From: an uncultured Flavobacteriaceae bacterium
GTDB taxonomy: Bacteria > Bacteroidota > Bacteroidia > Flavobacteriales > Flavobacteriaceae
Direction of reading: 5' to 3'
DNA length: 64,000 bases
NCBI GenBank assembly: GCA_947488435.1
Contig: CANKZG010000005.1
Span: forward strand, 1 to 64,000
The position numbers were made by a program, and so were the translations under genes. Under the pieces are notes generated by a model. It worked only from the letters and a program-made list of their open reading frames with translations, was not told where the DNA came from and did no database searches. Of the stretch, positions 9,046-18,011 are shown piece by piece (the stretch's first letter is position 1; each line of letters starts with the position of its first letter).

Positions 9046-9079
9046 AAAAAAAATCCGGCAATTTAACATTCCGGATTTT
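9046..9079 (-). terminator. Intrinsic terminator after accA
   Basis: On the minus strand AAAATCCGG and CCGGATTTT form a stem with a 12-base loop, followed by a run of eight T. It lies between the accA stop (9103) and the dnaB start (8956), so accA and dnaB are likely separate transcripts. Confidence 0.75.
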
Positions 9080-9102
9080 ATAAAGTTGAAGTAGAAAAGG
9101 AG

Positions 9103-10056
9103 TTAGCCATTAAAGACTCCCATATTAGCATACTTATCCATACGGGTTTCCACCAATTCTTTTGGTGATAACTTTTTCAATTCGGTATAATGGGTAATGA
9201 TTTTGTTTTTTACAATTTCGAAAGTTTTAGCGCGATTGCTATGAGCTCCACCAGCAGGTTCTCTTACAATTTCGTCGATGAGCTTCAGTTTTTTCATATC
9301 TGTTGCTGTCAACTTTAACGCATCCGCCGCTATTTCCTTATACTCCCAGCTTCTCCAAAGTATGGAAGAGCATGATTCTGGAGATATGACGGAATACCAG
9401 GTATTTTCTAACATTAAAACTTTATCTCCAACACCAATACCTAAGGCTCCTCCCGAAGCGCCTTCTCCAATAATCATTACAATAATTGGAACCTTTAAAC
9501 GCGTCATTTCAAGAATATTTCGTGCAATAGCTTCTCCTTGTCCACGTTCTTCGGCTTCAATTCCTGGGTAAGCACCCGGAGTATCAATCAAGCACACTAC
9601 TGGAATATCAAACTTTTCTGCAGAACGCATCAGGCGCAGTGCTTTACGATAGCCTTCTGGGTTCGCCATACCAAAATTACGATACTGTCTTGTTTTGGTA
9701 TTAAATCCTTTTTGTTGACCTACGAACATAAAACTTTGATCGCCAATTTTTCCAAGTCCACCGATCATTGCCTTATCATCCTTCACATTCCTATCTCCGT
9801 GAAGTTCTAAAAAGGTATCTCCACAAATGGCTCTTATATAATCTAAGGTATAGGGTCGATCTGGATGACGAGATAGCTGTACGCGCTGCCAAGCAGTCAA
9901 ATTTTTATATATCTCCTTACGAGTCTCCGATAATTTCTTCTCTATCTGCTTGCAGGTTTCCGTAACATCAACTTCACTTTCTTCTCCAATAATCTTGCAT
10001 TTATCTAATTGCTCTTCTAGCTCTTTGATGGGAAGTTCAAAATCCAAGTATTCCAT
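9103..10056 (-). CDS. accA: Acetyl-CoA carboxylase carboxyltransferase subunit alpha
   Basis: Transfers the carboxyl group from biotin to acetyl-CoA to make malonyl-CoA, the first step of fatty acid synthesis, together with AccD (not in this window). The 317 residues match the family from start to end: the N-terminal helical region, [36 protein letters not shown] and the oxyanion segment [15 protein letters not shown]. The ATG start gives the usual N-terminus [14 protein letters not shown]. It has its own -7 element 33 bases upstream. Confidence 0.96.
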   Translation of the reverse strand: MEYLDFELPIKELEEQLDKCKIIGEESEVDVTETCKQIEKKLSETRKEIYKNLTAWQRVQLSRHPDRPYTLDYIRAICGDTFLELHGDRNVKDDKAMIGGLGKIGDQSFMFVGQQKGFNTKTRQYRNFGMANPEGYRKALRLMRSAEKFDIPVVCLIDTPGAYPGIEAEERGQGEAIARNILEMTRLKVPIIVMIIGEGASGGALGIGVGDKVLMLENTWYSVISPESCSSILWRSWEYKEIAADALKLTATDMKKLKLIDEIVREPAGGAHSNRAKTFEIVKNKIITHYTELKKLSPKELVETRMDKYANMGVFNG

Positions 10057-10088
10057 GAATCTAATTAGGTATGGTTTATATCAGCAGA

Positions 10089-10096
10089 CAAATATA
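10089..10096 (-). promoter_or_regulatory. -7 element for accA
   Basis: TATATTTG on the minus strand, 33 bases before the accA ATG. No TTG sits at the usual distance upstream, so only the -7 box is supported. Confidence 0.45.
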
Positions 10097-10126
10097 AAAC
10101 TTTAAAGTAGTATTGTTCGTATCTAC

Positions 10127-11011
10127 CTATTTTTTTAACTTCAACTTACTTTTTAGGATCCCATTTGCAATCACCGTTAGTAAAATAATTACCCCGCCAA
10201 AAAAGAATCCAGGTGTCATGTTTTCATGCTCTCCTAAAATGAAAAAAGCCAAAAGAATGCCATATACAGGCTCTAAATTTATACTTAACATTACGGTAAA
10301 TGGGCTTAAATAACGCATAACATGGATGGAAGCTATAAATGCATAGGCCGTACAAAAGCTTGCTAAAATTCCAATAAAAATCCAATCTTTCATACTTACT
10401 TCAAAAAAACTCCTATTAAAATCTCCGACTAAAAACCCTATTCCGGTGAGGAAAAGCGCACCCACTCCAAGTTCATAAAAAGAAATAATTGTTGCTCGTT
10501 CTTTTTGTATTAATTTTCCATTAATTAAGGAAAAAATGGCCATCAGCAAGGCAGACAGCAAAGCCAATCCCATGCCTGCCGCATATTGTCTTTCAACACT
10601 AAAAATAATATACAACCCAACTACAACGCATATCCCAAAAACAATTTCATACCATACTACTTTTCTGCGATACCATATAGGTTCTAGGATAGCAGTAAAA
10701 AAAGCTCCGGAGGAAAGTGTAGCTAGGGTAACAGACACATTGGATATTTTGATCGCTTTAAAAAAAGTAAACCAATGTAAGGCTATCAGGATGCCAGCAG
10801 CAACTACCCATTTTAATACCTTTTTAGAAACTCGAAGTCTTTTTTTTCCGATAACAAGAAAAAGTAATACCAGCGCAGAAGCAATGGCCATTCGATACCA
10901 AACCAAAGGAAATGCAGCTATACTTGTTAATTTACCTAATACGGCTGTAAAGCCTAAAATAAAAATAATGAAATGTAAATGCGCGTAGTTTTTAAGTTTA
11001 GCGTTTGGCAT
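10127..11011 (-). CDS. EamA/DMT-family permease
   Basis: An integral membrane protein of 294 residues with about ten hydrophobic segments arranged as two EamA repeats, typical of the drug/metabolite transporter superfamily. Members export amino acids, nucleosides or other metabolites; the substrate is not predictable here. Motifs such as VWYRMAIASA near the start and LEPVYGILLAFFILGE in the second repeat are family-typical. Its start overlaps the end of the LptF/LptG-type gene by 14 bases, so it is the third gene of the tgt operon, although no functional link is known. Confidence 0.85.
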   Translation of the reverse strand: MPNAKLKNYAHLHFIIFILGFTAVLGKLTSIAAFPLVWYRMAIASALVLLFLVIGKKRLRVSKKVLKWVVAAGILIALHWFTFFKAIKISNVSVTLATLSSGAFFTAILEPIWYRRKVVWYEIVFGICVVVGLYIIFSVERQYAAGMGLALLSALLMAIFSLINGKLIQKERATIISFYELGVGALFLTGIGFLVGDFNRSFFEVSMKDWIFIGILASFCTAYAFIASIHVMRYLSPFTVMLSINLEPVYGILLAFFILGEHENMTPGFFFGGVIILLTVIANGILKSKLKLKK

Positions 11012-12077
11012 TTCGAAGTAAATAGATCCCTAAAATTCCAAAAATAACATTAGGTATTGTTACGGCTAAAAAAGGAGAAAAGCCCGACTGCTCGGCCAAG
11101 GTTCCAAAGACTTTGTCGAAAAATACGTAAACAAAGGCCACCAGCATTCCAAAAGCCAAATTTATACCCATTCCTCCACGTCGTTTCATAGAAGAAACCG
11201 CTACAGCAATAAGTGTTAACACAAACGCTGCAACAGGTAAGGCCCAGCGTTTATACTTCACCAAGACATAACTATTAATATTCGCAGCCCCTTTACGCTT
11301 TTGATTTTCTATAAAATCATCCAGTTCGAACAGGTTTTTAGTCTCCGCAATATAGGAAACTGGGGTAAGGTCGTCTATTTTAAAATTGAATACGGTATCT
11401 AGCCTTCGCTTGGTTTCTATAAGTTCAATACTATCTCTTATTTTTCTTTTCACATAAGATGTTAAGCGGTAGGTGCTATCTTTAGGGATCCATCGAATAT
11501 TGGCGGCTGATATCTTATAATCTAATTCGTTATTTGCGTTAAAATGTTCATAGGTGAAATCATACCCTATTTGTCTTTTAGGTTCAAAACTACTCACATA
11601 TATAAAATCACGCTCGTTTAGTTGATTATATATATTGCTTGTTTCTCTGTCTTTTCTGCCCTTGCGAAGGTATTTGAATTTAAATTCATTAAACCCCTCA
11701 CTAGCCTTTGGAACAATAAACATATTCATAAAAAACATGAGTATTGCAATTATAGTCGCGCCTATTAAATAAGGTCTAAGAAATCTATTGAAAGAAACTC
11801 CAGAGCTCAGAATTGCAACAATTTCGGTATTACTGGCAAGTCGAGAAGTAAAAAATATAATAGATAGAAAAAGAAAGATTGGAAATAATAAATTGCCTAT
11901 ATAAATTGTAAAATTAAGGTAATAGATCAAGATCTCATTTAAGGGAGCATCATTGTCAATCATTTTACCAATTTGTTCTGCTAAATTTACCATAATTCCT
12001 ATAGGAATAAATAGTAACAATAGCATACTGAAAGTAGCTAAATAACGCTTTAATATGTATTTATCTAAAATCGTCAA
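10998..12077 (-). CDS. LptF/LptG-family permease (YjgP/YjgQ)
   Basis: Part of the inner-membrane machine that extracts lipopolysaccharide and passes it to the periplasmic bridge; partners LptB and a second LptF/LptG are not in this window. The 359 residues begin MTILDKYILKRYLATF, typical of the family. Three N-terminal membrane segments are followed by a periplasmic domain (about 130-270) and three C-terminal segments (one with VLTLIAVAVSSMKRRGGMG). It lies one base after the tgt stop, so it is translationally coupled to tgt. Whether it is LptF or LptG cannot be told from sequence alone. Confidence 0.88.
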   Translation of the reverse strand: MTILDKYILKRYLATFSMLLLLFIPIGIMVNLAEQIGKMIDNDAPLNEILIYYLNFTIYIGNLLFPIFLFLSIIFFTSRLASNTEIVAILSSGVSFNRFLRPYLIGATIIAILMFFMNMFIVPKASEGFNEFKFKYLRKGRKDRETSNIYNQLNERDFIYVSSFEPKRQIGYDFTYEHFNANNELDYKISAANIRWIPKDSTYRLTSYVKRKIRDSIELIETKRRLDTVFNFKIDDLTPVSYIAETKNLFELDDFIENQKRKGAANINSYVLVKYKRWALPVAAFVLTLIAVAVSSMKRRGGMGINLAFGMLVAFVYVFFDKVFGTLAEQSGFSPFLAVTIPNVIFGILGIYLLRNAKR

Positions 12078-12078
12078 T

Positions 12079-13209
12079 TTATAAACGCTTATTCATTTGG
12101 TTTACCATCAGTGTTTTCCACGGTTCAAAATCTCCTGCTAAAATATGTTTTCTTGCTTCGCGAACCAACCAAAGGTAAAAACCAAGGTTATGTATTGTTG
12201 CAATTTGTTTCCCCAGGTACTCCTTAGCTGCAAAAAGATGTCTTAAATATGCTTTAGAGTACTCCGTATCTACAAAAGTATGACCCATTTCATCAATAGC
12301 AGAAAAATCAGCTTCCCACTTTTTATTTTTAATATTAATAGTGCCATGCGCTGTAAACAGCATTCCATTTCTGGCATTTCTAGTGGGCATTACACAATCA
12401 AACATATCAACACCCAAGGCAATATTTTCTAATATATTAATGGGAGTTCCTACGCCCATAAGATAACGGGGTTTATCTTCTGGAAGTATATCACAAACAA
12501 CCTCGGTCATTGCATACATTTCTTCCGCAGGTTCTCCAACAGACAGACCTCCTATTGCATTTCCTTCTGCTCCTACTCCTGCAATGTATTCTGCTGATTG
12601 TTTGCGTAAATCCTTGTACGTGGATCCTTGAACTATAGGAAAAAAGGACTGTTGGTAATCGTATTTTAAGGGTGTCTTTTTTAAATGTGTAATACAACGT
12701 TCCAACCAGCGATGCGTCATATGCATCGATCGTTTGGCATAATTATAGTCGCAGGGATAGGGCGTACATTCATCAAAAGCCATAATTATATCCGCACCAA
12801 TGGTTCGCTGTATCTCCATAACATTCTCCGGAGTAAAAAAATGATAAGACCCATCGATGTGGGATTTAAATTTTACTCCTTCCTCCTTTATTTTTCGGTT
12901 TGCGGATAGGGAATACACTTGATACCCTCCGCTGTCGGTTAAAATATTGCGATCCCATCCCATAAATTTGTGCAATCCACCCACTTTTTCTAGAATCTCC
13001 GTTTTAGGTCTTAAGTATAAATGGTACGTATTACCGAGAATAATATCGGGATTAATGTCATCTTTCAATTCTCTTTGATGTACTCCTTTTACGGAAGCTA
13101 CTGTCCCCACCGGCATAAAGATAGGAGTTTCAATAACCCCATGGTCGGTAGTTATTTCTCCTGCTCTGGCTTTAGTAGCGTTGTCTGTATGATGTATTTT
13201 AAATTTCAA
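12079..13209 (-). CDS. tgt: tRNA-guanine transglycosylase (TTG start, no zinc cysteines)
   Basis: Exchanges guanine 34 for the queuosine precursor in tRNAs with GUN anticodons. Catalytic elements are present: DSGGYQVYSL with the general acid aspartate, GGLSVGEP, and the nucleophile region FDCVMPTRNARNG. I place the start at TTG 13209 (MKFKIHHTDNATKARAG, 376 residues), because the longer reading to 13251 would begin upstream of the -7 box at 13228-13235. Odd point: the usual zinc cluster CxCxxC before YSRAYL is absent; the sequence reads GHTFVDTEYSKAYLRHL, while the downstream histidine in TIHN remains. First gene of a tgt-lptF/G-eamA operon. Confidence 0.93.
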   Translation of the reverse strand: MKFKIHHTDNATKARAGEITTDHGVIETPIFMPVGTVASVKGVHQRELKDDINPDIILGNTYHLYLRPKTEILEKVGGLHKFMGWDRNILTDSGGYQVYSLSANRKIKEEGVKFKSHIDGSYHFFTPENVMEIQRTIGADIIMAFDECTPYPCDYNYAKRSMHMTHRWLERCITHLKKTPLKYDYQQSFFPIVQGSTYKDLRKQSAEYIAGVGAEGNAIGGLSVGEPAEEMYAMTEVVCDILPEDKPRYLMGVGTPINILENIALGVDMFDCVMPTRNARNGMLFTAHGTINIKNKKWEADFSAIDEMGHTFVDTEYSKAYLRHLFAAKEYLGKQIATIHNLGFYLWLVREARKHILAGDFEPWKTLMVNQMNKRL

Positions 13210-13227
13210 TAGTTCTAGTTGATGGCG

Positions 13228-13235
13228 CAAATATA
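13228..13235 (-). promoter_or_regulatory. -7 element for the tgt operon
   Basis: TATATTTG on the minus strand. A transcript from here would start around 13220-13224, which puts the TTG at 13209 about 12-15 bases inside the RNA and excludes the in-frame ATG at 13251 as the start. No good -33 TTG is visible (nearest is 27 bases away). Confidence 0.5.
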
Positions 13236-13319
13236 ACCAAGATGGATGCATTATTTCCTTAACAAAAAAATAAAGTTAACTACTGTGTATAACCCCTTTA
13301 AAAAATAACTCTTTAGCAC

Positions 13320-13350
13320 TTGTATACCCAAAAGATTGCAGTTACTTTTG
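13320..13350 (+). promoter_or_regulatory. Transketolase promoter
   Basis: TTG at 13320-13322, a 20-base spacer and TACTTTTG at 13343-13350 fit the Bacteroidota promoter well. The ATG of the first transketolase gene follows 24 bases later. Confidence 0.65.
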
Positions 13351-13374
13351 AGGGTCTTTAAATAAAATAATACA

Positions 13375-14220
13375 ATGTCTGATTACACAGCACTACAAGA
13401 TTTAACCGTTCAGGTACGCAGGGATATTTTGCGCATGGTACATAAAGTAAATTCTGGTCACCCAGGCGGGTCCTTAGGGTGTACGGAATTCCTAGTAGCT
13501 CTTTACCATGAAGTTATGGAACTTAAAGCAGGTTTTGATATGGATGGTAAAGATGAAGATCTTTTTTTCCTATCTAATGGGCATATTTCTCCGGTATTTT
13601 ATAGTGTCCTAGCAAGAAAAGGGTATTTTCCGATAGCGGAATTAAATACCTTTCGGTTAATTGATTCTCGTTTGCAAGGACATCCTACAACACATGAAGG
13701 ACTTCCAGGGGTTCGAATTGCTTCAGGATCTCTTGGTCAAGGAATGTCTGTGGCTATTGGAGCAGCACTCGGAAAAAAATTGAACAATGATCCACATCTG
13801 GTATATAGTCTTCATGGAGATGGAGAATTACAAGAAGGTCAAAACTGGGAAGCTATTATGTTTGCCGCCGGAAATAAAGTGGATAATCTTATTGCTACCA
13901 TTGATTATAACGGACAACAGATTGATGGTGCTACGGATGACGTTTTGCCGCTAGGCGATTTAAAAGCAAAATTTGAAGCTTTTGGTTGGGAAGTCATTGA
14001 AGTTACAGAAGGAAATAATCTTGAGGCTATTATTAAGGGATTACAAGACGCTAAAAATAGAACAGGACAAGGAAAACCTATTTGTATCTTATTGAGCACG
14101 ATTATGGGTAATGGTGTAGATTTCATGATGTATACACATGCATGGCATGGAAAAGCACCTAGTGATGAGCAATTGGAAAATGCTTTGGCTCAAAATCCCG
14201 AAACTTTAGGAGATTATTAA
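13375..14220 (+). CDS. Transketolase, N-terminal (thiamine-diphosphate-binding) subunit
   Basis: First half of a split transketolase, which moves two-carbon units between sugar phosphates in the non-oxidative pentose phosphate pathway. The 281 residues hold NSGHPGGSLG near the start and the diphosphate-binding segment LHGDGELQEGQNWEA followed by IDYNGQQIDG. It ends where the pyrimidine-binding half begins in one-piece enzymes. The second half is encoded 35 bases downstream, so the two are an operon and form one enzyme. This split form is common in flavobacteria and archaea. The product connects with the xylose genes elsewhere in the window. Confidence 0.94.
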   Translation: MSDYTALQDLTVQVRRDILRMVHKVNSGHPGGSLGCTEFLVALYHEVMELKAGFDMDGKDEDLFFLSNGHISPVFYSVLARKGYFPIAELNTFRLIDSRLQGHPTTHEGLPGVRIASGSLGQGMSVAIGAALGKKLNNDPHLVYSLHGDGELQEGQNWEAIMFAAGNKVDNLIATIDYNGQQIDGATDDVLPLGDLKAKFEAFGWEVIEVTEGNNLEAIIKGLQDAKNRTGQGKPICILLSTIMGNGVDFMMYTHAWHGKAPSDEQLENALAQNPETLGDY

Positions 14221-14255
14221 AATTAAATAGCGATTTAAAAACGATAACTTAAGGC

Positions 14256-15209
14256 ATGAAAAAATATATAGACAGCGGCAAAAATGATACACGAAGTGGT
14301 TTTGGTGCGGGACTTGCAGAATTAGGACGGACGAACCCAAATGTTGTAGCGCTATGCGCAGATTTGATTGGCTCTCTTAAAATGCAGGAATTCATCAAAG
14401 AAAATCCGGAGCGTTTTTTCCAAATTGGTATCGCAGAGGCAAATATGATAGGTATCGCCGCAGGGCTTACCATAGGAGGAAAAATACCATTCACAGGAAC
14501 CTTTGCCAATTTCTCCACAGGCCGTGTTTACGATCAAATACGACAATCTGTAGCCTATTCAGATAAGAATGTGAAAATATGTGCCTCGCATGCTGGGCTT
14601 ACATTAGGCGAAGATGGTGCCACACATCAGATTCTTGAAGATATTGGTTTAATGAAAATGCTTCCAGGAATGGTCGTCATTAACCCTTGTGACTACAATC
14701 AAACAAAAGCTGCTACTATTGCTATTGCGGAGCACCATGGTCCTGTTTATTTGCGTTTTGGACGTCCTAAAGTAGCTAATTTCACCCCTGCAGATCAAAA
14801 ATTTGAAATTGGAAAAGCCATCTTACTAAACGAAGGAAGTGATGTTACCATTGTAGCAACAGGACATTTGGTATGGGAAGCACTAATTGCCGCGGAAGAT
14901 CTTGAAAATCAGGGAATTTCAGCAGAAGTTATTAATATTCATACGATAAAACCTCTAGACGAAGCTGCTATTTTAACTTCCGTTCGTAAAACAGGGTGTA
15001 TTGTAACTGCAGAAGAACATAATTATCTTGGTGGTCTTGGAGAAAGTGTAGCTCGTACTTTAGCACAGCAATTACCTACTCCACAGGAATTTGTAGCTAC
15101 GCAAGATACATTTGGAGAAAGTGGTACCCCCGCTCAATTAATGGAAAAATACAAACTAAACAATAAAGCCATAACAGAAGGCGTTTTAAAGGTGTTGAAA
15201 AGAAAGTAA
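14256..15209 (+). CDS. Transketolase, C-terminal (pyrimidine-binding) subunit
   Basis: Second half of the split transketolase. The 317 residues contain the pyrimidine-binding domain (FFQIGIAEANMIGIAAGLT with the catalytic glutamate, then CASHAGLTLGEDGATHQ) and the transketolase C-terminal domain (VINIHTIKPLD, TAEEHNYLGGLGE). DXP synthase has the same domains but in a single chain with a different N-terminal region; the separate first subunit here argues for transketolase. The ATG start gives a compact N-terminus 35 bases after the first subunit. Confidence 0.93.
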   Translation: MKKYIDSGKNDTRSGFGAGLAELGRTNPNVVALCADLIGSLKMQEFIKENPERFFQIGIAEANMIGIAAGLTIGGKIPFTGTFANFSTGRVYDQIRQSVAYSDKNVKICASHAGLTLGEDGATHQILEDIGLMKMLPGMVVINPCDYNQTKAATIAIAEHHGPVYLRFGRPKVANFTPADQKFEIGKAILLNEGSDVTIVATGHLVWEALIAAEDLENQGISAEVINIHTIKPLDEAAILTSVRKTGCIVTAEEHNYLGGLGESVARTLAQQLPTPQEFVATQDTFGESGTPAQLMEKYKLNNKAITEGVLKVLKRK

Positions 15210-15255
15210 GTTACACCATATTGAAGTGTAGCTTATTCCATAAAGAAAACACATC

Positions 15256-15867
15256 ATGAAAAAAACACTTCTATGTGCAGCTGTAACATTGGTTAGCTGT
15301 ATTACTTTTGCCCAGTCGGGCAGCGGATTTGGACTTAAAGGTGGTCTAAATTACAATCAAAATGGGGATTTAATTGGTTCCATTGCCAATGCCGGAGAAA
15401 ACATTCTGGAGGGTTCTGAAGGACGCGCAGGTTTTCATATCGGGGTATATGGCAAAATAGACCTCTTAAAACTATATGTGCGGCCCGAATTGTTTTTCAC
15501 ACAAACCAAAAGTAGTTACGACTTAAATGGAGACGAGAACGATTTTGATATCTCAAAAATCGATCTTCCTGTATTGGTTGGTGTTAAAATAGTGGGACCT
15601 CTGCATGTTTTTGCAGGCCCAGCTTTTCAGTATATTTTAAATAACGATTTAGGTGATATTCAAATCGAAGATGTTGAAAATGAATTCACCGTAGGTCTTC
15701 ATGCCGGCTTGGGTGTTAATCTAGGACGCTTAGGATTGGATGTGCGTTACGAAAGAGGATTTTCCTCTAATGAGGCAGAATTTATTGGTAACAATATCAC
15801 GAATATTTCTGGTCGTGTAGATTCTAGACCCGAACAAATTATTTTTTCCTTATCGGTACATTTGTAA
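15256..15867 (+). CDS. Outer-membrane beta-barrel (porin-like) protein
   Basis: A 203-residue exported protein with a signal peptide (MKKTLLCAAVTLVSCITFAQ) and alternating hydrophobic/polar stretches expected of a small beta-barrel: GFGLKGGLNYNQNG near the start, then RPELFFTQTKSSYD, VFAGPAFQYILN and LGVDVRYERGF-like strands. It resembles the PorT/OmpX-like barrels frequent in Bacteroidota, but the exact role is unknown. It lies 46 bases after the transketolase genes on the same strand and may be read from their transcript. A strong hairpin terminator follows it. Confidence 0.8.
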   Translation: MKKTLLCAAVTLVSCITFAQSGSGFGLKGGLNYNQNGDLIGSIANAGENILEGSEGRAGFHIGVYGKIDLLKLYVRPELFFTQTKSSYDLNGDENDFDISKIDLPVLVGVKIVGPLHVFAGPAFQYILNNDLGDIQIEDVENEFTVGLHAGLGVNLGRLGLDVRYERGFSSNEAEFIGNNITNISGRVDSRPEQIIFSLSVHL

Positions 15868-15890
15868 AATTAGATACTAATTAATAGAAT

Positions 15891-15923
15891 AAAAAAGAGC
15901 ACCAAATTAGGTGCTCTTTTTTT
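15891..15923. terminator. Bidirectional intrinsic terminator
   Basis: AAAAAAGAGCACC pairs with GGTGCTCTTTTTT around a 6-base loop. Both arms carry A/T runs, so it can end the rightward porin gene and the leftward FKBP-like lipoprotein gene. Confidence 0.85.
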
Positions 15924-15948
15924 ATGGTAAGTATATTTTTTATTGTAC

Positions 15949-16911
15949 TTAATTGGTATCCGGATCTCTGTAATCTGGTATTCCGTCTCCATCTCCATCA
16001 GGAAATGTTATGGTACCATCTGCATTAATAATAATTTCTTCTCTCGTAGGAGTGCCATCTTCATCATCATCTGGATCCTGAAAATCCGCTGTAGCGAGAA
16101 TAAAATTGTCTGTTTCGGCTTCTTCATCTGTATTATCATTAAACAAGAAACCATCTCCATTTACGTCCTCCATGATCGAAGGTATGCCATCGCCATCATG
16201 ATCTGTTCTATTCACCGTAAAAAGATCCACCGTAAAAATTATAGGGCTGTATTGTGGTATTCCCGCTTGTGATCCATTAAAACTACCTAAACCAGAAGGA
16301 AAAATCATCATGCCCACACCAAAACCATCTACGGTAAAGGTTCCATCAGGGTTTGTTTGGAATTCTCCACCTGCTCTGAAGTTTACCATAGCCTCAGAAA
16401 ACCCTCTAAAACCTTGCAACGGTGCTTGAATTCTTGCCAAATCAAACCAAATAGGAATATTTTCAGAACCGTCAAAGACAAGGCCATTTATCAAACTTCC
16501 TTCGTAACGCACCAAGGAAGAATCTGCTACCGTAATACTTTCCCCAATACCTTCTCTGGCCACTATATAATAGTAGGTATGATCCACAGTAGTTGTTTCT
16601 TCCAAAGCAAATTCAACAGACGAAACACTTACTGTAGCACTTTGTGCCTGATCAATCATGGGGATTCTATCTGCATTTTCACCTGCAATCGTATCCACAA
16701 CGATTTTAAAATCGAATCCAACAGGAGGATTCTGAAATTCTTCATAATTGTAAAAATGTGTGCTTAAGTATTCTCTAATTTCAGCATCGTTCTCAATTTC
16801 GACTTCAGCTAGCAGGCGTGGTGGAATCACTTCAAAACCATCGTCACTATTATTACAAGCCCATATCGATACAAGCAGAGAAAACACAAAAAGGAGTTTT
16901 CCTAATTTCAT
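15949..16911 (-). CDS. FKBP-like lipoprotein with C-terminal calcium-type DxDxDG repeats
   Basis: A 320-residue lipoprotein: signal peptide ending LLVSIWAC with the lipidated cysteine at residue 19. The middle (about 135-230) resembles an FKBP-type prolyl isomerase (DSSLVRYEGSLINGLVFDGS, then GFSEAMVNFRAGG), although FKBP active-site aromatic residues are only partly recognisable. The C-terminus (about 240-320) carries several acidic loops such as DHDGDGIPS, DVNGDGFLFND, DPDDDEDGTP and DGDGDGIPDYRD, like thrombospondin type 3 calcium-binding repeats. Likely anchored to a membrane on the periplasmic or surface side. Its function as a real isomerase is inference. Confidence 0.82.
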   Translation of the reverse strand: MKLGKLLFVFSLLVSIWACNNSDDGFEVIPPRLLAEVEIENDAEIREYLSTHFYNYEEFQNPPVGFDFKIVVDTIAGENADRIPMIDQAQSATVSVSSVEFALEETTTVDHTYYYIVAREGIGESITVADSSLVRYEGSLINGLVFDGSENIPIWFDLARIQAPLQGFRGFSEAMVNFRAGGEFQTNPDGTFTVDGFGVGMMIFPSGLGSFNGSQAGIPQYSPIIFTVDLFTVNRTDHDGDGIPSIMEDVNGDGFLFNDNTDEEAETDNFILATADFQDPDDDEDGTPTREEIIINADGTITFPDGDGDGIPDYRDPDTN

Positions 16912-16927
16912 AAATTTTTTTTTAGGG

Positions 16928-16956
16928 TTGAAAGATACGATTTTCCCTTATTTTTG
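16928..16956 (+). promoter_or_regulatory. Promoter for the S4-domain gene
   Basis: TTG at 16928-16930, an 18-base spacer and TATTTTTG at 16949-16956, 33 bases before the ATG at 16989. Confidence 0.55.
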
Positions 16957-16988
16957 TAAATCTTGTTAACATAGATTTTTCATAATTT

Positions 16989-17396
16989 ATGCGCGTTGAT
17001 AAATTTTTGTGGAGTATTCGTTATTTTAAAACGCGAAATATCGCTACGGAGGCCTGTAAAAAAGGGCATGTTAAAATCAATAATCAAACGGTAAAACCTG
17101 CTCGTGATGTTTATCCTATGGATGCTATTCAGGTTCGAAAAAATCAAATCAATTACAGTTTTACTGTTTTAGATATTCCCCCAAGCCGAGTGGGTGCCAA
17201 ATTAGTTGATATTTATAGAAAAGACACCACTCCTAAAGAAGCTTTCGAGCAGCAGGAAATGCTGCAATATTCCAAAGACTATTATCGAAAAAAAGGAATT
17301 GGTCGACCTACCAAAAAAGATCGTAGAGATATCGAAGGGTATTTAAATGATGATCCTGAGGAAGAGTCAGAAGGCACTACATTATCTTCTGATTAG
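16989..17396 (+). CDS. S4-domain RNA-binding protein (Hsp15-like)
   Basis: A 135-residue protein with an N-terminal S4 domain: MRVDKFLWSIRYFKTRN, then GHVKINNQTVKPARDVYPMD, the same pattern as heat-shock protein Hsp15 (HslR). Hsp15 binds free 50S subunits carrying stalled nascent chains; the same role is plausible here. The C-terminal third is charged (KGIGRPTKKDRRDIEGYL) and ends in an acidic, serine-rich tail. It is the first of three closely spaced rightward genes. Confidence 0.88.
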   Translation: MRVDKFLWSIRYFKTRNIATEACKKGHVKINNQTVKPARDVYPMDAIQVRKNQINYSFTVLDIPPSRVGAKLVDIYRKDTTPKEAFEQQEMLQYSKDYYRKKGIGRPTKKDRRDIEGYLNDDPEEESEGTTLSSD

Positions 17397-17419
17397 ATTA
17401 ATTAGACAAAAAAATAAAT

Positions 17420-18001
17420 ATGTCCTTAAATAAAGCTTTTTGGGAAAAAAAGTACAAATCTAAAACCTTAGGCTGGGATATTGGGTATATTTCATCTCCC
17501 TTGAAAGCTTATATTGACCAACTGACAGATAAGACCATTAAAATTCTGATTCCTGGCGCAGGAAATGGTTATGAGGTGGCCTATCTGATTGCGCAGGGTT
17601 TTCATAACATTGTAGTAATAGATATTGCCCAAATACCTATCTATCAGTTAAAAAAACAATTTCCTACTTTCCCTAAAGAACGATTTATTGAAGGAGATTT
17701 TTTTGATGTAACACTTGGGGAATTTGACCTTATTTTAGAACAAACTTTTTTTTGTGCATTGGATCCCAATTTGCGAACGGACTATGTTGAAAAAATGGCT
17801 CAATTACTAAAACCTGGAGGTCGCTTGGTTGGTTTATTGTTTATTTTTCCACTTACCAAGGAAGGTCCTCCCTTTGGGGGTAGTATCGACGAATACCGTA
17901 GACTATTTGAACCCTATTTTAAGATAAAATGTTTAGACCTTGCTTACAATTCAATAAAACCTCGTGCAGGTAAGGAACTGTTTTTTATCTTTGAGAAGTA
18001 A
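17420..18001 (+). CDS. TPMT-family SAM-dependent methyltransferase
   Basis: A 193-residue class I methyltransferase of the thiopurine S-methyltransferase-like family. Seen: FWEKKYKSKTLGWDIG at the N-terminus (the family's W-D entrance), the SAM-binding loop ILIPGAGNGYEVAYL, the acidic residue ending strand 2 (VVVIDIA), and the segment DLILEQTFFCALDP. Bacterial members methylate small nucleophiles such as selenium or tellurium compounds or thiols; the natural substrate here is unknown. It is 23 bases after the S4-domain gene and 10 bases before the phosphoribosyltransferase. Confidence 0.87.
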   Translation: MSLNKAFWEKKYKSKTLGWDIGYISSPLKAYIDQLTDKTIKILIPGAGNGYEVAYLIAQGFHNIVVIDIAQIPIYQLKKQFPTFPKERFIEGDFFDVTLGEFDLILEQTFFCALDPNLRTDYVEKMAQLLKPGGRLVGLLFIFPLTKEGPPFGGSIDEYRRLFEPYFKIKCLDLAYNSIKPRAGKELFFIFEK

Positions 18002-18011
18002 ATATCCTTTT

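Noticed and set aside
10536-10988. Rightward 150-codon open frame inside the EamA gene
   Set aside because: Antisense shadow of a membrane transporter gene; no start context and no family resemblance.
12079-13251. Longer tgt reading starting at ATG 13251
   Set aside because: The extra 14 residues lie across and upstream of the -7 box, and Tgt relatives begin at MKF, which matches TTG 13209.
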